NCBI GenBank assembly: GCA_945867755.1 | Contig: CAMBJN010000008.1 | Location: forward strand, 1-21,250 | Direction: 5' to 3' | Source: Polynucleobacter meluiroseus | GTDB taxonomy: Bacteria; Pseudomonadota; Gammaproteobacteria; Burkholderiales; Burkholderiaceae | DNA length: 21,250 nt | Shown: positions 1 to 7,648 of the stretch, piece by piece | How the letters are laid out: each line of letters starts with the position of its first letter | Position numbering within the stretch: position 1 is the stretch's first letter | Program-made: the position numbers and the translations under genes | The notes under the pieces: generated by a model | Databases searched by the model: none | Told to the model about the DNA's origin: nothing | Seen by the model: only the letters and a program-made list of their open reading frames with translations

Positions 1-32
1 GGTGAAGCATTAGCTTCACCGGCTTTTTCTTT
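1..32 (+). terminator. Intrinsic terminator, left arm cut by window edge
   Basis: GGTGAAGC (1-8) and GCTTCACC (13-20) form a perfect 8-bp stem around the loop ATTA. On the plus strand it is followed by GGC and a T-rich tract (24-32). The right arm continues as CCGGC, so the stem probably extends into sequence left of the window. It would end a plus-strand gene arriving from the left. If the missing left flank is A-rich it would also end the queC transcript, whose stop lies about 30 bases away. Confidence 0.75.
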
Positions 33-52
33 ATTCGCTAATGACGAGCGCT

Positions 53-781
53 TCAAAGATAGTGAGTGGGATCAGGAATACCTAATGCTTTAAAACCTTC
101 TTTGCGAAGGCGACATGATTCACATAGACCACAGGCCAAGCCCTTTGGATTGGCCTGATAGCAAGACACTGTTTGAGAAAAATCCACACCCAATGCCATA
201 CCTGCATGAATAATTTCAGATTTACTCATTTGAATGATTGGGGCATGAACCCTAAAGCGCGTTGATTCTTGATGAGACTCAACACCGACCTTGGTTGCTA
301 GATTGGCCATGGTCTCGAAAGATCTCACGTAATCGGGTCGACAATCTGGATAGCCAGAGTAATCAACTGCGTTGGCGCCAAAGAAAATATCCAAACCCCC
401 TAGTGCTTCAGCCCACCCCAAAGCTACTGAGAGCATGATGGTGTTGCGCGCGGGGACATAGGTGATCGGAATTTCATTGTTAGAACTTGGGCTGGTTGGA
501 ACATCATAGGCATCATCTGTCAAAGCAGAGCCGCCCACAAAGCGACGCAAATCTAAATCAATGATTTGGTGCTCAACGGCACCCAAAGACTTTGCAATTA
601 TTGTGGCAGCATCCAACTCAGAAGAGTGTCTCTGCCCATACCGAAAAGACAGTGCGTGAACAGCGTAACCCAGTTTTTTTGCAATGGCTAAAACCGTTGC
701 TGAATCCAAACCACCTGACAAGAGGACAACAGCCGGAGCATCTGGCTTTCTGGCACGCATCGCCTCAAAATTAACAGACAT
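53..781 (-). CDS. queC: 7-cyano-7-deazaguanine (preQ0) synthase QueC
   Basis: QueC converts 7-carboxy-7-deazaguanine to preQ0 with ATP and ammonia, a cytoplasmic step of queuosine synthesis for tRNA. The 242-residue product has the PP-loop motif SGGLDS at residues 22-27 and the C-terminal zinc site with C207, C217, C220 and C223 (the CGLCESC cluster). The length is close to the usual 220-240. The ATG at 781 is preceded by AAGGG at 5 bases spacing, which favours it over Met8. The gene follows cpoB after 12 bases on the same strand, so it is probably the last gene of the pal-cpoB-queC transcript. queE, which I recall beside queC in some relatives, is not between cpoB and queC. Confidence 0.95.
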   Translation of the reverse strand: MSVNFEAMRARKPDAPAVVLLSGGLDSATVLAIAKKLGYAVHALSFRYGQRHSSELDAATIIAKSLGAVEHQIIDLDLRRFVGGSALTDDAYDVPTSPSSNNEIPITYVPARNTIMLSVALGWAEALGGLDIFFGANAVDYSGYPDCRPDYVRSFETMANLATKVGVESHQESTRFRVHAPIIQMSKSEIIHAGMALGVDFSQTVSCYQANPKGLACGLCESCRLRKEGFKALGIPDPTHYL

Positions 782-793
782 ACTGACCCTTGA

Positions 794-1537
794 TCACTTC
801 AAGCGTTTGAGCGCCTGTTTAGCCAAATCAGCAGCCTCAGCATCAGGGTGCTTAGCAATTAAATTTTCTAAAGTTTTTTTACCTGCGGTCTTTTGACCCG
901 CCTCAATCTGACTATTTGCTAAGGTTAAAAGTGCATCAGGTACACGCCCATGCAAAGGGTAACGTTTTACCATTGTTTGAAGTGTTGTGATTGCTGACTT
1001 GTAATCTTTTTGAGCGTACTCAGAATTACCCAACCAAAACTGAGCCAATGGCCAGTAAGGGCTGTTAGGGTATTTTTTAACAAAGGCCTGAAACCCCGTA
1101 TCAGCTCTTTTCAAATTACCATCCTGAAAAGCCTTCAATGCAGCTTCATAGGCTTCTTTTTCACCAGGCTGAACACTACCCTGAACGCCCTCAATTTCCA
1201 TCACTTGAGGCTCTAGTTTTTTCATGCGGTCATTCAAATCTTGATAAAAAGTTTTTTGTTGCGCAGTTAACTCTTCAACTTGTTTTTCTAAAACTTCTGA
1301 GCGGCCTCGTAATTTAGCTGTATCTTGATTGAGCTCATCTAAACGACCTTGAAGTTCAACTTGGGCCTTTTGACTGGCACTCAGTTGTTCACGCAAATCT
1401 AAAATGGCGCGCCTCGCCTCACTATCCTCCATGAAAGCAAAACTAGATGAGGATGCAAAAGATAAGCCAACAAAAACAACAGCGGCCAAAGCCGCTGTTG
1501 AATTTTGCAGAAAACTAAAGCACTTTGATTGCTGCAT
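794..1537 (-). CDS. cpoB: Cell division coordinator CpoB (Tol-Pal protein YbgF)
   Basis: CpoB is a periplasmic protein that binds TolA and links the Tol-Pal machine to septal peptidoglycan synthesis. The 247-residue product has a signal peptide (hydrophobic segment about 14-27, likely cleavage after SFA at 34). A heptad-like coiled coil follows at about 38-112, the trimerisation segment in known members. A short linker leads to a C-terminal domain (about 127-247) with TPR-type helices, for example AFQDGNLKRADTGFQAFVKKYP at 137-157 (its core is GNLKRADTGF) and repeats near 163-193 and 200-231. It sits 31 bases after pal and 12 before queC, the standard neighbourhood. The upstream Shine-Dalgarno sequence is weak (AAGAAAAGAA). 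Confidence 0.93.
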   Translation of the reverse strand: MQQSKCFSFLQNSTAALAAVVFVGLSFASSSSFAFMEDSEARRAILDLREQLSASQKAQVELQGRLDELNQDTAKLRGRSEVLEKQVEELTAQQKTFYQDLNDRMKKLEPQVMEIEGVQGSVQPGEKEAYEAALKAFQDGNLKRADTGFQAFVKKYPNSPYWPLAQFWLGNSEYAQKDYKSAITTLQTMVKRYPLHGRVPDALLTLANSQIEAGQKTAGKKTLENLIAKHPDAEAADLAKQALKRLK

Positions 1538-1568
1538 GAGTGTTCTTTTCTTAAATCAATTTAGTCAA

Positions 1569-2057
1569 TTAATAAGCGATATCAGCGCGGCGGTTTTCTT
1601 GCCAAGCTGCATCATTACTACCTTGTGATTTTGGCTTTTCTTTACCAAAGCTCACTGCTTCCATCTGTGAATTAGGTACACCTAACAATGACAATGATTT
1701 ACGCACAGCCTCTGAACGACGTTGGCCTAATGCCAAGTTGTATTCAGTTGTGCCACGCTCATCGGTGTTGCCTTCAATTTTGATCTTGCGATCTTTGTTG
1801 GCTTTTAGGTAATTAGCATGGGCTTGCAATGTTGCTTGGTACTCAGACTTAACAGCGTAGCTATCAAAGTCAAAATAAACGCTGCGCTTAAACAATGGGC
1901 TCTTAGGATCATTCCATGGCTGTGAACTGTAATCAGTACCGCCCTTACCCTTACCCTTACCATCAACATCATCTAACTTAACGCCTGATGCGCAAGCTGT
2001 TAGCAAAGCCACTGACAACAATAATGTTGCGCGACGAGCAATTAAAAATTCTTTCAT
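1569..2057 (-). CDS. pal: Peptidoglycan-associated lipoprotein Pal
   Basis: Pal is an outer-membrane lipoprotein that binds peptidoglycan and TolB. From the ATG at 2057 the product has 162 residues: a lipoprotein signal with lipobox LLTAC (modified Cys22), a glycine/lysine linker GKGKGKGG at about 34-41, then an OmpA-like domain with VYFDFDS, NTDERG at 97-102 and a C-terminal NRRADIAY. The reading frame also opens at a TTG at 2069, but that codon overlaps GGAG (2067-2064), which sits 6 bases before the ATG and is clearly the ribosome binding site, so the ATG is preferred. A terminator separates pal from tolB, so a promoter for pal-cpoB-queC should lie in the AT-rich 2058-2135; there is a TATAAA at 2107-2102 but no good -35. 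Confidence 0.95.
   Translation of the reverse strand: MKEFLIARRATLLLSVALLTACASGVKLDDVDGKGKGKGGTDYSSQPWNDPKSPLFKRSVYFDFDSYAVKSEYQATLQAHANYLKANKDRKIKIEGNTDERGTTEYNLALGQRRSEAVRKSLSLLGVPNSQMEAVSFGKEKPKSQGSNDAAWQENRRADIAY
1939..1961 (-). repeat. GGGTAA tandem repeat, possible G-quadruplex in pal
   Basis: On the coding strand of pal, four G-runs (GG, GGG, GGG, GGG) are separated by TAA and followed by CGG. This is a hexamer repeated about three times. It encodes the alternating Gly-Lys linker just after the lipobox. Run number and loop length fit a two- or three-layer quadruplex in DNA or mRNA. Folding is inferred only. Confidence 0.55.
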
Positions 2058-2135
2058 GATTTTCTCCAAATTTGAATATTTATTAATCTGTGTGTAAAAG
2101 TTTTATATGCTTAAGTTTGTTTATTAATTTTCATC

Positions 2136-2164
2136 AAAAAAGGCTTAATTCGATGAATTAAGCC
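2136..2164 (-). terminator. Intrinsic terminator after tolB
   Basis: On the minus strand a perfect 10-bp stem, GGCTTAATTC (2164-2155) and GAATTAAGCC (2151-2142), with loop ATC, is followed directly by six T (2141-2136). It starts 43 bases after the tolB stop and lies before pal. It should end or attenuate the tolQRAB transcript. The run of A on the plus strand is on the wrong side for plus-strand termination. Confidence 0.88.
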
Positions 2165-2207
2165 ATATCGTACCAAATTAAGATGAAAACATTGCTTTTT
2201 TGGAAAA

Positions 2208-3494
2208 CTAGTCCATAAATGGGCCCCAAGCAGGCTCACGAATGTCAGCGCCTGGCAAACTCAAGGTTTGTTTGTTTTTGCCATCGATAGACACAGCCAT
2301 CAGCACCGGTTTACCAGCTAATTGAGTGGCAAACAGGATGTATCGTCCGTTGGCGGCAAAGGTGGGGGTTTCATCTCGACTACCATCACTTAAAGTAGTG
2401 ACCTCTCCAGTTGCCAAATCTTGAAGATGCAAGCGATAGGCGCCAGAAACACGCGCGATATATGCTAAATTTTTACCATCTGGTGATAAACGAGGGCTTG
2501 TCACAAAAGAATGTTTGAAAGTAACTCGTTGCGCGGTACCAGCAACCTCGCCACCAGTCGACATTCTGTAAATTTGCGGACTACCGCCACGATCACTCGT
2601 GAAATAAATAGACTGACCATCTGGTGACCACTGTGGTTCTGTGTCAATCGATGAACCCCTGGTCAAACGTTGAAGACCAGTGCCATTGGCATTAATTTTA
2701 TAAACCTGGGTATTGCCGTCTTTTGATAAGGCCATGGCTAATTGACTACCATCTACCGACCAAGAAGGTGCACTGTTATTACCCTTTTGATTAGAAAGAA
2801 TCGTGCGGCGCCCCGTTGCTAACTCGTGAATGTAAATCACTGGCTTGCGCGCTTCAAATGAAACGTATGCCACCTTTTTACCATCAGGTGACCAGTTAGG
2901 GGAGATGATTGGTTCATTACTTGCCAGGGCAGGCTTAGCATTTTCACCATCAGAGTCAGAAATAACTAAACGATGGCTCTTACCAGAACGAATCACATAA
3001 GATAAACGCGTGGAGAAGATGCCGCGCTCACCTAAAATCTTTTGAATGATGTCATCAGCAATCTTATGTCCTGCCAAGCGTAAATCTTCAACTCCAACAG
3101 TGACTACAAGACCGCCCAAGCTTTCGCTTTTGCGAATATCAAATAAACGATAACGAATCTCAAAACGACCATCTGGCAGCTTGGTGACATTACCGACCGC
3201 TAGAGCATCAGCACCGCGCGCAGACCATGATTTATAATCAGGATTAATATCCCACCCAAGCTCAGCAGAACCACTCTCAACATTTCGAATCGCTCCACTG
3301 CGGGTCAAATTAGAACGAACCACATCGGTTACTTTAATTGGCAATTGATTTTCACCAACAAAGCGCATCACAGCGACCGGAAACAGTGACTGACCCACAC
3401 CCGTGATTTCAATATTCATCTGCGCTTTGACGCTAACTGAAAATGTCATCAAAGCCAATATCATCAAAACGTTCTTGTTTAGAGTTGTTTTCAT
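2208..3494 (-). CDS. tolB: Tol-Pal system beta-propeller protein TolB
   Basis: TolB is the periplasmic protein that shuttles between Pal and TolA. From the ATG at 3494 the product has 428 residues: a signal peptide (hydrophobic about 8-22, cleavage after VKA near 24), an N-terminal alpha/beta domain (about 25-155) and a six-bladed propeller marked by repeated SPDGKKVAYVS, SVDGSQLAMALS, SPDGQSIYFTSDRGG and SPDGKNLAYIA. The frame also opens at a TTG at 3521, but GGTGA (3506-3502) lies 7 bases before the ATG, and the ATG start gives a normal signal peptide. tolA ends 28 bases upstream, and an intrinsic terminator follows downstream. Confidence 0.96.
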   Translation of the reverse strand: MKTTLNKNVLMILALMTFSVSVKAQMNIEITGVGQSLFPVAVMRFVGENQLPIKVTDVVRSNLTRSGAIRNVESGSAELGWDINPDYKSWSARGADALAVGNVTKLPDGRFEIRYRLFDIRKSESLGGLVVTVGVEDLRLAGHKIADDIIQKILGERGIFSTRLSYVIRSGKSHRLVISDSDGENAKPALASNEPIISPNWSPDGKKVAYVSFEARKPVIYIHELATGRRTILSNQKGNNSAPSWSVDGSQLAMALSKDGNTQVYKINANGTGLQRLTRGSSIDTEPQWSPDGQSIYFTSDRGGSPQIYRMSTGGEVAGTAQRVTFKHSFVTSPRLSPDGKNLAYIARVSGAYRLHLQDLATGEVTTLSDGSRDETPTFAANGRYILFATQLAGKPVLMAVSIDGKNKQTLSLPGADIREPAWGPFMD

Positions 3495-3522
3495 CTTTGA
3501 GTCACCAATCTCATCAATCAAT

Positions 3523-4323
3523 TTAATCTTTGGGTTTAAAGGTCAAACGTATTTGTTTAGGCACCTTGCCGTCATCATCTTTGGGCAAAGTCTCGGCATC
3601 ATCAATTGCCCTTAAAACAGCACGGTCCCAGGCAGCATCACCGCTGCTTTTTAATACTTTCTTGTTCATGATTGTGCCATCAGGCGCTAACTCTACGCCA
3701 ACCTCAACAGCAGGATTACCTGCCACCAAAGAAGGATTAAACACAATCAAAGGCAGTATTTTTTTACGCACCTTGTCTGCATAGCCAGGCTTGGCGTTGC
3801 CGCCACCACCCACACCATCTCCAACCACTCCCCCTCGACCACCTGCGGCACCCTCTTTACCTGCAGCAGATCTTAAGCGGGCCAACTGATCAGAGCGTGC
3901 TTTTTCTTGCGCTAAGGCTGCTTTACGCTCAGCATCAGCTTTTGCCTTTGCTTTGGCTTCTTCTTGTTTTTGTTTGGCTAGCTTTTCTTGTTCATCTTTT
4001 TGTCTTTGAAGTTCTTTTGGATCAACTTTTTTAGCCGCTTTGACCTCTTCTTTAGGCTCAGGTTTTTTCACGGCTTCTTTTTTCTTTTTCAAGGCAATGT
4101 CTGCTTTTTCATCAGCATCGATCTTGGGGTCGATATTCGCTGGTGCGCTTTTGATGACTGGAACGTTATCCCAAATCTCCGCTTCAAGACCGGCAGGAGT
4201 TTGACTTTTCCAACTCAAACCAAAGGTTAAAAATGCTGCCAATAAAAGATGTATCCCCATTGCCAATACAAAAGATTTGCCAGTTCCAGGCTCAGCCTGA
4301 ATTCGGCTTCTTAGGGGATTCAT
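3523..4323 (-). CDS. tolA: Cell envelope integrity protein TolA
   Basis: TolA spans the periplasm from its inner-membrane anchor on TolQ-TolR to TolB and Pal. From ATG 4323 the product has 266 residues: a short cytoplasmic start, one membrane helix at about 18-38 with a His in its first half, a Lys/Glu/Ala-rich helical stalk (about 65-150), a Gly-rich hinge (about 155-176) and a globular C-terminal domain with VGVELAPDGT and SSGDAAWDRAVLRAI. The open frame extends to a GTG at 4392, which would overlap tolR by 29 bases. I prefer ATG 4323 because relatives begin MNP shortly before an EPG segment and the membrane helix, but no Shine-Dalgarno decides it (a TTG at 4344 is also possible). The stalk is shorter than in E. 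coli. Confidence 0.92.
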   Translation of the reverse strand: MNPLRSRIQAEPGTGKSFVLAMGIHLLLAAFLTFGLSWKSQTPAGLEAEIWDNVPVIKSAPANIDPKIDADEKADIALKKKKEAVKKPEPKEEVKAAKKVDPKELQRQKDEQEKLAKQKQEEAKAKAKADAERKAALAQEKARSDQLARLRSAAGKEGAAGGRGGVVGDGVGGGGNAKPGYADKVRKKILPLIVFNPSLVAGNPAVEVGVELAPDGTIMNKKVLKSSGDAAWDRAVLRAIDDAETLPKDDDGKVPKQIRLTFKPKD

Positions 4324-4363
4324 TGGAAATGCTGCTGCGCTCAATTCATCTCTCAGTGATGTC

Positions 4364-4786
4364 TCAGTTACTCTTAACTGCCAACCCAACACGCTTGATA
4401 CCGTTCTCTTTTAAGCGCGCCATCACATCCATCACAATCTCATATTTAATAGATTTGTCCGCAGCAATCACCATGGGTTGATCAGGTGTTAACTCTGCAC
4501 GCTCACGAGCAAACGCTCCAAGCTCTGCCCTTGTCACAGTTCTATCTGCCTTACCCTCACTCTTGATCAAGATAATTTCTTCAGCAGAAATATTAATCAA
4601 CACAGGCGGCATTGCTTGTATTTTTGCGCCACCCACTGTTGGCAAACTGACAATGCCAGGATTGACCATCGGTGTTGTGACCATGAAGATTACCAACAAC
4701 ACCAACATCACATCAATGTAAGGAACCACATTGATGTCAGCCATTGCACGTCGACGTCCACCAGATTTTCTAGAGATACTAGCCAT
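4364..4786 (-). CDS. tolR: Tol-Pal motor subunit TolR (ExbD family)
   Basis: TolR is a single-span inner-membrane protein that works with TolQ as a proton-driven motor for TolA. The 140-residue product has a cytoplasmic basic N terminus, a membrane helix at about 24-42 starting PYIDVMLVLLVIFMV with the essential proton-carrying Asp at 25 (Asp23 in E. coli), and a periplasmic domain with the family pattern MVIAADKSIKYEIVMDVMARLKENGIKRVGL (core VIAADKSIKYE). The start ATG lies 17 bases after the tolQ stop with GGGGA about 10 bases before it. Gene order and spacing are those of a tolQRA operon. Confidence 0.96.
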   Translation of the reverse strand: MASISRKSGGRRRAMADINVVPYIDVMLVLLVIFMVTTPMVNPGIVSLPTVGGAKIQAMPPVLINISAEEIILIKSEGKADRTVTRAELGAFARERAELTPDQPMVIAADKSIKYEIVMDVMARLKENGIKRVGLAVKSN

Positions 4787-4803
4787 GAATGAGTAATCCC
4801 CGT

Positions 4804-5460
4804 TTAACGAACTTGCTGTTGACGCTGCAAAATATTTGAAAACTCTTCAATGAAAGTTTCAAAGCGAATCGCTAGGCGATCAATGTCAGCGGCATTGCGG
4901 TTGTATGCCACCACCGCAGGAATCGCCGCAAACAAACCAATCGCAGTTGCCACCAAGGCTTCAGCAATACCAGGAGCAACGCTCGCTAAAGTTGCTTGCT
5001 GAACATTGGCCAAGCCACGGAATGAGTTCATGATGCCCCACACGGTTCCGAATAAACCAATGTAAGGTGACACAGAGCCAACCGATGCTAAAAACGGTAA
5101 GTTCGCCTCCAAGGTATCCATCTCACGCTGGTAAGCGGCTTTCATGGCGCGTCGCGCTCCATCAATTTCTTTACCTTTTAAAAACTCTTGCATGCCACTT
5201 TCGAAGATGCGCTCAAGACAGGCTGACTGGTCTTTATTGCGCATCGCACCTTGGAGCAAAGTATTTAAATCACCGCCCGACCAAAAGTCTCTTTCAAAAC
5301 GTTCGGTGTCTTGACGAACCGCCTTAAGTGCAAACCCTTTTCTAAAAATAATCGTCCATGAGGCCACTGAGAGACCGACCAATAACAACATGACCAATTG
5401 CACCAAAATACTGGCATTCAGAATCAAGGACAGTATTGATAAATCTTGAGTGGCTTGCAT
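4804..5460 (-). CDS. tolQ: Tol-Pal motor subunit TolQ (ExbB/MotA family)
   Basis: TolQ is the three-span inner-membrane stator that, with TolR, converts the proton gradient into TolA movement. The 218-residue product has a first helix at about 15-38, a cytoplasmic loop with helices at about 45-118, a second helix around SVSPYIGLFGTVWGIMNSF (127-147) and a third around PGIAEALVATAIGLFAAIPAV (163-183); the conserved family core is GLFGTVWGIM plus EALVATAIGL. The upstream Shine-Dalgarno is weak (GGAAA). ydfG lies 54 bases upstream on the same strand; in many bacteria ybgC is in that place. The two could share a promoter right of ydfG. Confidence 0.96.
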   Translation of the reverse strand: MQATQDLSILSLILNASILVQLVMLLLVGLSVASWTIIFRKGFALKAVRQDTERFERDFWSGGDLNTLLQGAMRNKDQSACLERIFESGMQEFLKGKEIDGARRAMKAAYQREMDTLEANLPFLASVGSVSPYIGLFGTVWGIMNSFRGLANVQQATLASVAPGIAEALVATAIGLFAAIPAVVAYNRNAADIDRLAIRFETFIEEFSNILQRQQQVR

Positions 5461-5474
5461 AGCGTTAGTTTCCG

Positions 5475-5498
5475 TAGAGTTAAGCTTAGAGTTAAGTG
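5475..5498. repeat. Two-copy 12-bp tandem repeat between ydfG and tolQ
   Basis: TAGAGTTAAG occurs at 5475-5484 and again at 5487-5496, a 12-bp unit repeated twice with 10 of 12 bases alike. It fills about half of the 54-bp gap upstream of tolQ. It could be a regulator site or a slippage relic; nothing else supports a function. Confidence 0.6.
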
Positions 5499-5514
5499 AG
5501 TGTAGTTCGTTTAA

Positions 5515-6282
5515 TTATTTGCGATGAACAGCCAAAGGGCCGGCTGCCTGACACGCTGGCATCATTTCAATCACATTGATGTTCACATGCGCCGGTAATG
5601 TTGATGCCCAATAAACTGACTCAGCGATGTCAGTAGCGGTCAAAGCTTGAACGCCGTCATAGACTTTTGAGGCTTTTTCATCATCACCCTTGAAGCGCAC
5701 GTTTGAAAACTCTGTGCCCGAACATAATCCTGGTGATACGTCGGTCACTCTCACCGGCGTACCCAATAAATCAGATTTGAGATTCAAACTGAATTGGCGC
5801 ACAAATGCTTTCGTGCCACCGTAAACGTTACCGCCCGGATAAGGGTAGCGGCCAGCGATGGAACCCAAATTAAACACATGGCCAGCGCCACGCTCAACCA
5901 TGCCCGGTAAAAATGCGCGCGTCATGTACATCAAACCCTTGATGTTGGTATCAACCATCTGCTCCCAATCATCCAAATCAACTCGTTGCGCCGGCTCTAA
6001 GCCAAGAGCCAGACCAGCGTTATTCACCAAAACATTCACTCCCGCAAATTCCTTAGGGAGTTTTGCTGGTAATGCAAAAACCATTTCTTTGTTGGTCACA
6101 TCCAAAATTTCAGTATGCAAACGGGCCTGCTGGTCGGCTGGTAAAGACTTTTTTAAGGCCTCTAGGCGGTCTGCACGACGCCCTGCTGCAACCACTTTAT
6201 GGCCTTCAGCCAAATAACGCTTGGCGATCGCTTGGCCAAAGCCTGCGGTGGCACCTGTCACTAATACTGTTAACTGAGTCAT
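5515..6282 (-). CDS. ydfG: SDR NADP-dependent 3-hydroxy acid dehydrogenase, YdfG-like
   Basis: This is a classical short-chain dehydrogenase of 255 residues, closest to E. coli YdfG, which oxidises L-allo-threonine, L-serine and 3-hydroxypropionate-type 3-hydroxy acids with NADP. Visible motifs are TGATAGFG (9-16) for the dinucleotide, GRR at 34-36 (NADP preference), NNAG at 87-90, Asn113, and the catalytic Ser141, Tyr154 and Lys158. The C-terminal stretch TEFSNVRFKGDDEKA and the tail HVNINVIEMMP match that subfamily as I recall it. A strong AAGGAG lies 6 bases before the ATG at 6282. The gene is divergent from glyA across 97 bases and reads toward tolQ. Substrate is inferred from family only. 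Confidence 0.9.
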   Translation of the reverse strand: MTQLTVLVTGATAGFGQAIAKRYLAEGHKVVAAGRRADRLEALKKSLPADQQARLHTEILDVTNKEMVFALPAKLPKEFAGVNVLVNNAGLALGLEPAQRVDLDDWEQMVDTNIKGLMYMTRAFLPGMVERGAGHVFNLGSIAGRYPYPGGNVYGGTKAFVRQFSLNLKSDLLGTPVRVTDVSPGLCSGTEFSNVRFKGDDEKASKVYDGVQALTATDIAESVYWASTLPAHVNINVIEMMPACQAAGPLAVHRK

Positions 6283-6379
6283 TTTTGGTCTCCTTGCTGG
6301 TTTTTTTGTATCATTTAGGTCTGCAGAGTTTAGCGTATGCTAACGACAAATTACTTGATCCTCATAGAAAGCCCTCATC

Positions 6380-7627
6380 ATGTTCCAACGCAGTCAAACA
6401 TTGGCCAAAACTGATCCCGCATTGTGGGATGCCATCCAAGCTGAAAACAAGCGTCAAGAAGACCATATTGAACTGATTGCCTCAGAAAATTACACCTCTC
6501 CAGCGGTTTTAGAGGCTCAAGGCTCACAATTAACTAATAAGTACGCCGAAGGCTACCCTGGTAAGCGTTATTACGGTGGTTGTGAGTATGTGGATGTTGC
6601 CGAACAATTAGCGATTGATCGTCTCAAACAGATTTATGGTGCTGAAGCGGCTAACGTTCAGCCACATTGTGGAGCCTCTGCCAATGAAGCGGTATTTCTA
6701 GCGTTTTTAAAGCCGGGTGACACTATTCTAGGTATGAGCCTAGCCGAAGGCGGTCACTTGACCCACGGTATGGCTCTTAATATGAGCGGTAAATGGTTCA
6801 ACGCCATTTCCTATGGTTTGAATGCTCGTGAAGAAATCGACTACGATGCGATGGAGCGCTTGGCGCGTGAGCACAAACCAAAATTGATCATTGCTGGTGC
6901 ATCTGCATACTCATTGCACATCGACTTTGAACGTTTTGCCAAAGTTGCTAAAGAAGTTGGCGCTATTTTCTTGGTTGATATGGCTCACTACTCTGGATTG
7001 ATCGCTGCTGGTGTTTATCCAAACCCAGTGCCTCACGCAGACATTGTGACATCCACAACACACAAGAGTTTGCGCGGTCCTCGTGGCGGCATCATTTTGA
7101 TGAAAGCCGAACACGAAAAAGCCATTAACTCAGCCATCTTCCCCGGTTTGCAAGGTGGCCCATTGATGCACGTGATTGCCGCCAAGGCAGTTGCTTTCAA
7201 AGAGGCTTTGGAGCCGAGCTTTAAAGAGTATCAACAGCAAGTATTGGTGAACGCCAACGCCATGGCGCAAACATTGATCAAGCGTGGCTTGCGCATTGTT
7301 TCTTCAGGCACACAATCTCACGTGATGTTGGTGGATCTTCGCGCCAAGAAAATCACTGGCAAAGAAGCTGAGCGCGTTTTAGGTGAAGCGCATATCACAT
7401 GCAATAAAAATGCGATCCCTAAGGATCCTGAGAAACCATTTGTAACCAGTGGTATTCGCCTAGGTTCACCAGCCATGACCACACGTGGCTTTAAAGAAGC
7501 TGAAGCGATTCAAGTGGCCAACTGGATTGCAGACGTTTTAGATAATCCTCATGACGCTGCCAACATTGCCAAAGTTCGTGAGCAGGTATCTGCTTTGACC
7601 AAACGCTTCCCTGTTTATAGCAACTGA
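6380..7627 (+). CDS. glyA: Serine hydroxymethyltransferase GlyA
   Basis: GlyA interconverts serine plus tetrahydrofolate with glycine plus methylene-tetrahydrofolate, the main one-carbon source, using PLP in the cytoplasm. The 415-residue product is full length. STTHKSLRGPRGG carries the PLP lysine at 229, the same number as in E. coli. Other family landmarks are ELIASENYTSP (31-41), YAEGYPGKRYYGG (55-67), QPHCGASANEAV and the acid-PLP segment VDMAHYSGLIAAGVYPNP. The Shine-Dalgarno is poor. A 14-base inverted repeat (TTAGC/GCTAA, 6330-6343) lies in the leader. nrdR follows after 21 bases, so the two are probably cotranscribed. Confidence 0.98.
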   Translation: MFQRSQTLAKTDPALWDAIQAENKRQEDHIELIASENYTSPAVLEAQGSQLTNKYAEGYPGKRYYGGCEYVDVAEQLAIDRLKQIYGAEAANVQPHCGASANEAVFLAFLKPGDTILGMSLAEGGHLTHGMALNMSGKWFNAISYGLNAREEIDYDAMERLAREHKPKLIIAGASAYSLHIDFERFAKVAKEVGAIFLVDMAHYSGLIAAGVYPNPVPHADIVTSTTHKSLRGPRGGIILMKAEHEKAINSAIFPGLQGGPLMHVIAAKAVAFKEALEPSFKEYQQQVLVNANAMAQTLIKRGLRIVSSGTQSHVMLVDLRAKKITGKEAERVLGEAHITCNKNAIPKDPEKPFVTSGIRLGSPAMTTRGFKEAEAIQVANWIADVLDNPHDAANIAKVREQVSALTKRFPVYSN

Positions 7628-7648
7628 ACCAGGATATAAAAAAAGCTC

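Noticed and set aside
2058..2069. TTG start for pal
   Set aside because: The TTG overlaps the GGAG ribosome site of the downstream ATG, so it cannot be the start used with that site.
3985..4110. Low-complexity T-rich stretch on the plus strand
   Set aside because: It is simply the antisense of the lysine-rich TolA stalk.
5858..6217. 119-codon plus-strand open frame inside ydfG, and another at 6063-6476 running into glyA
   Set aside because: Both are antisense or out-of-frame shadows of clear genes; protein sequence is low-information with no domain pattern.
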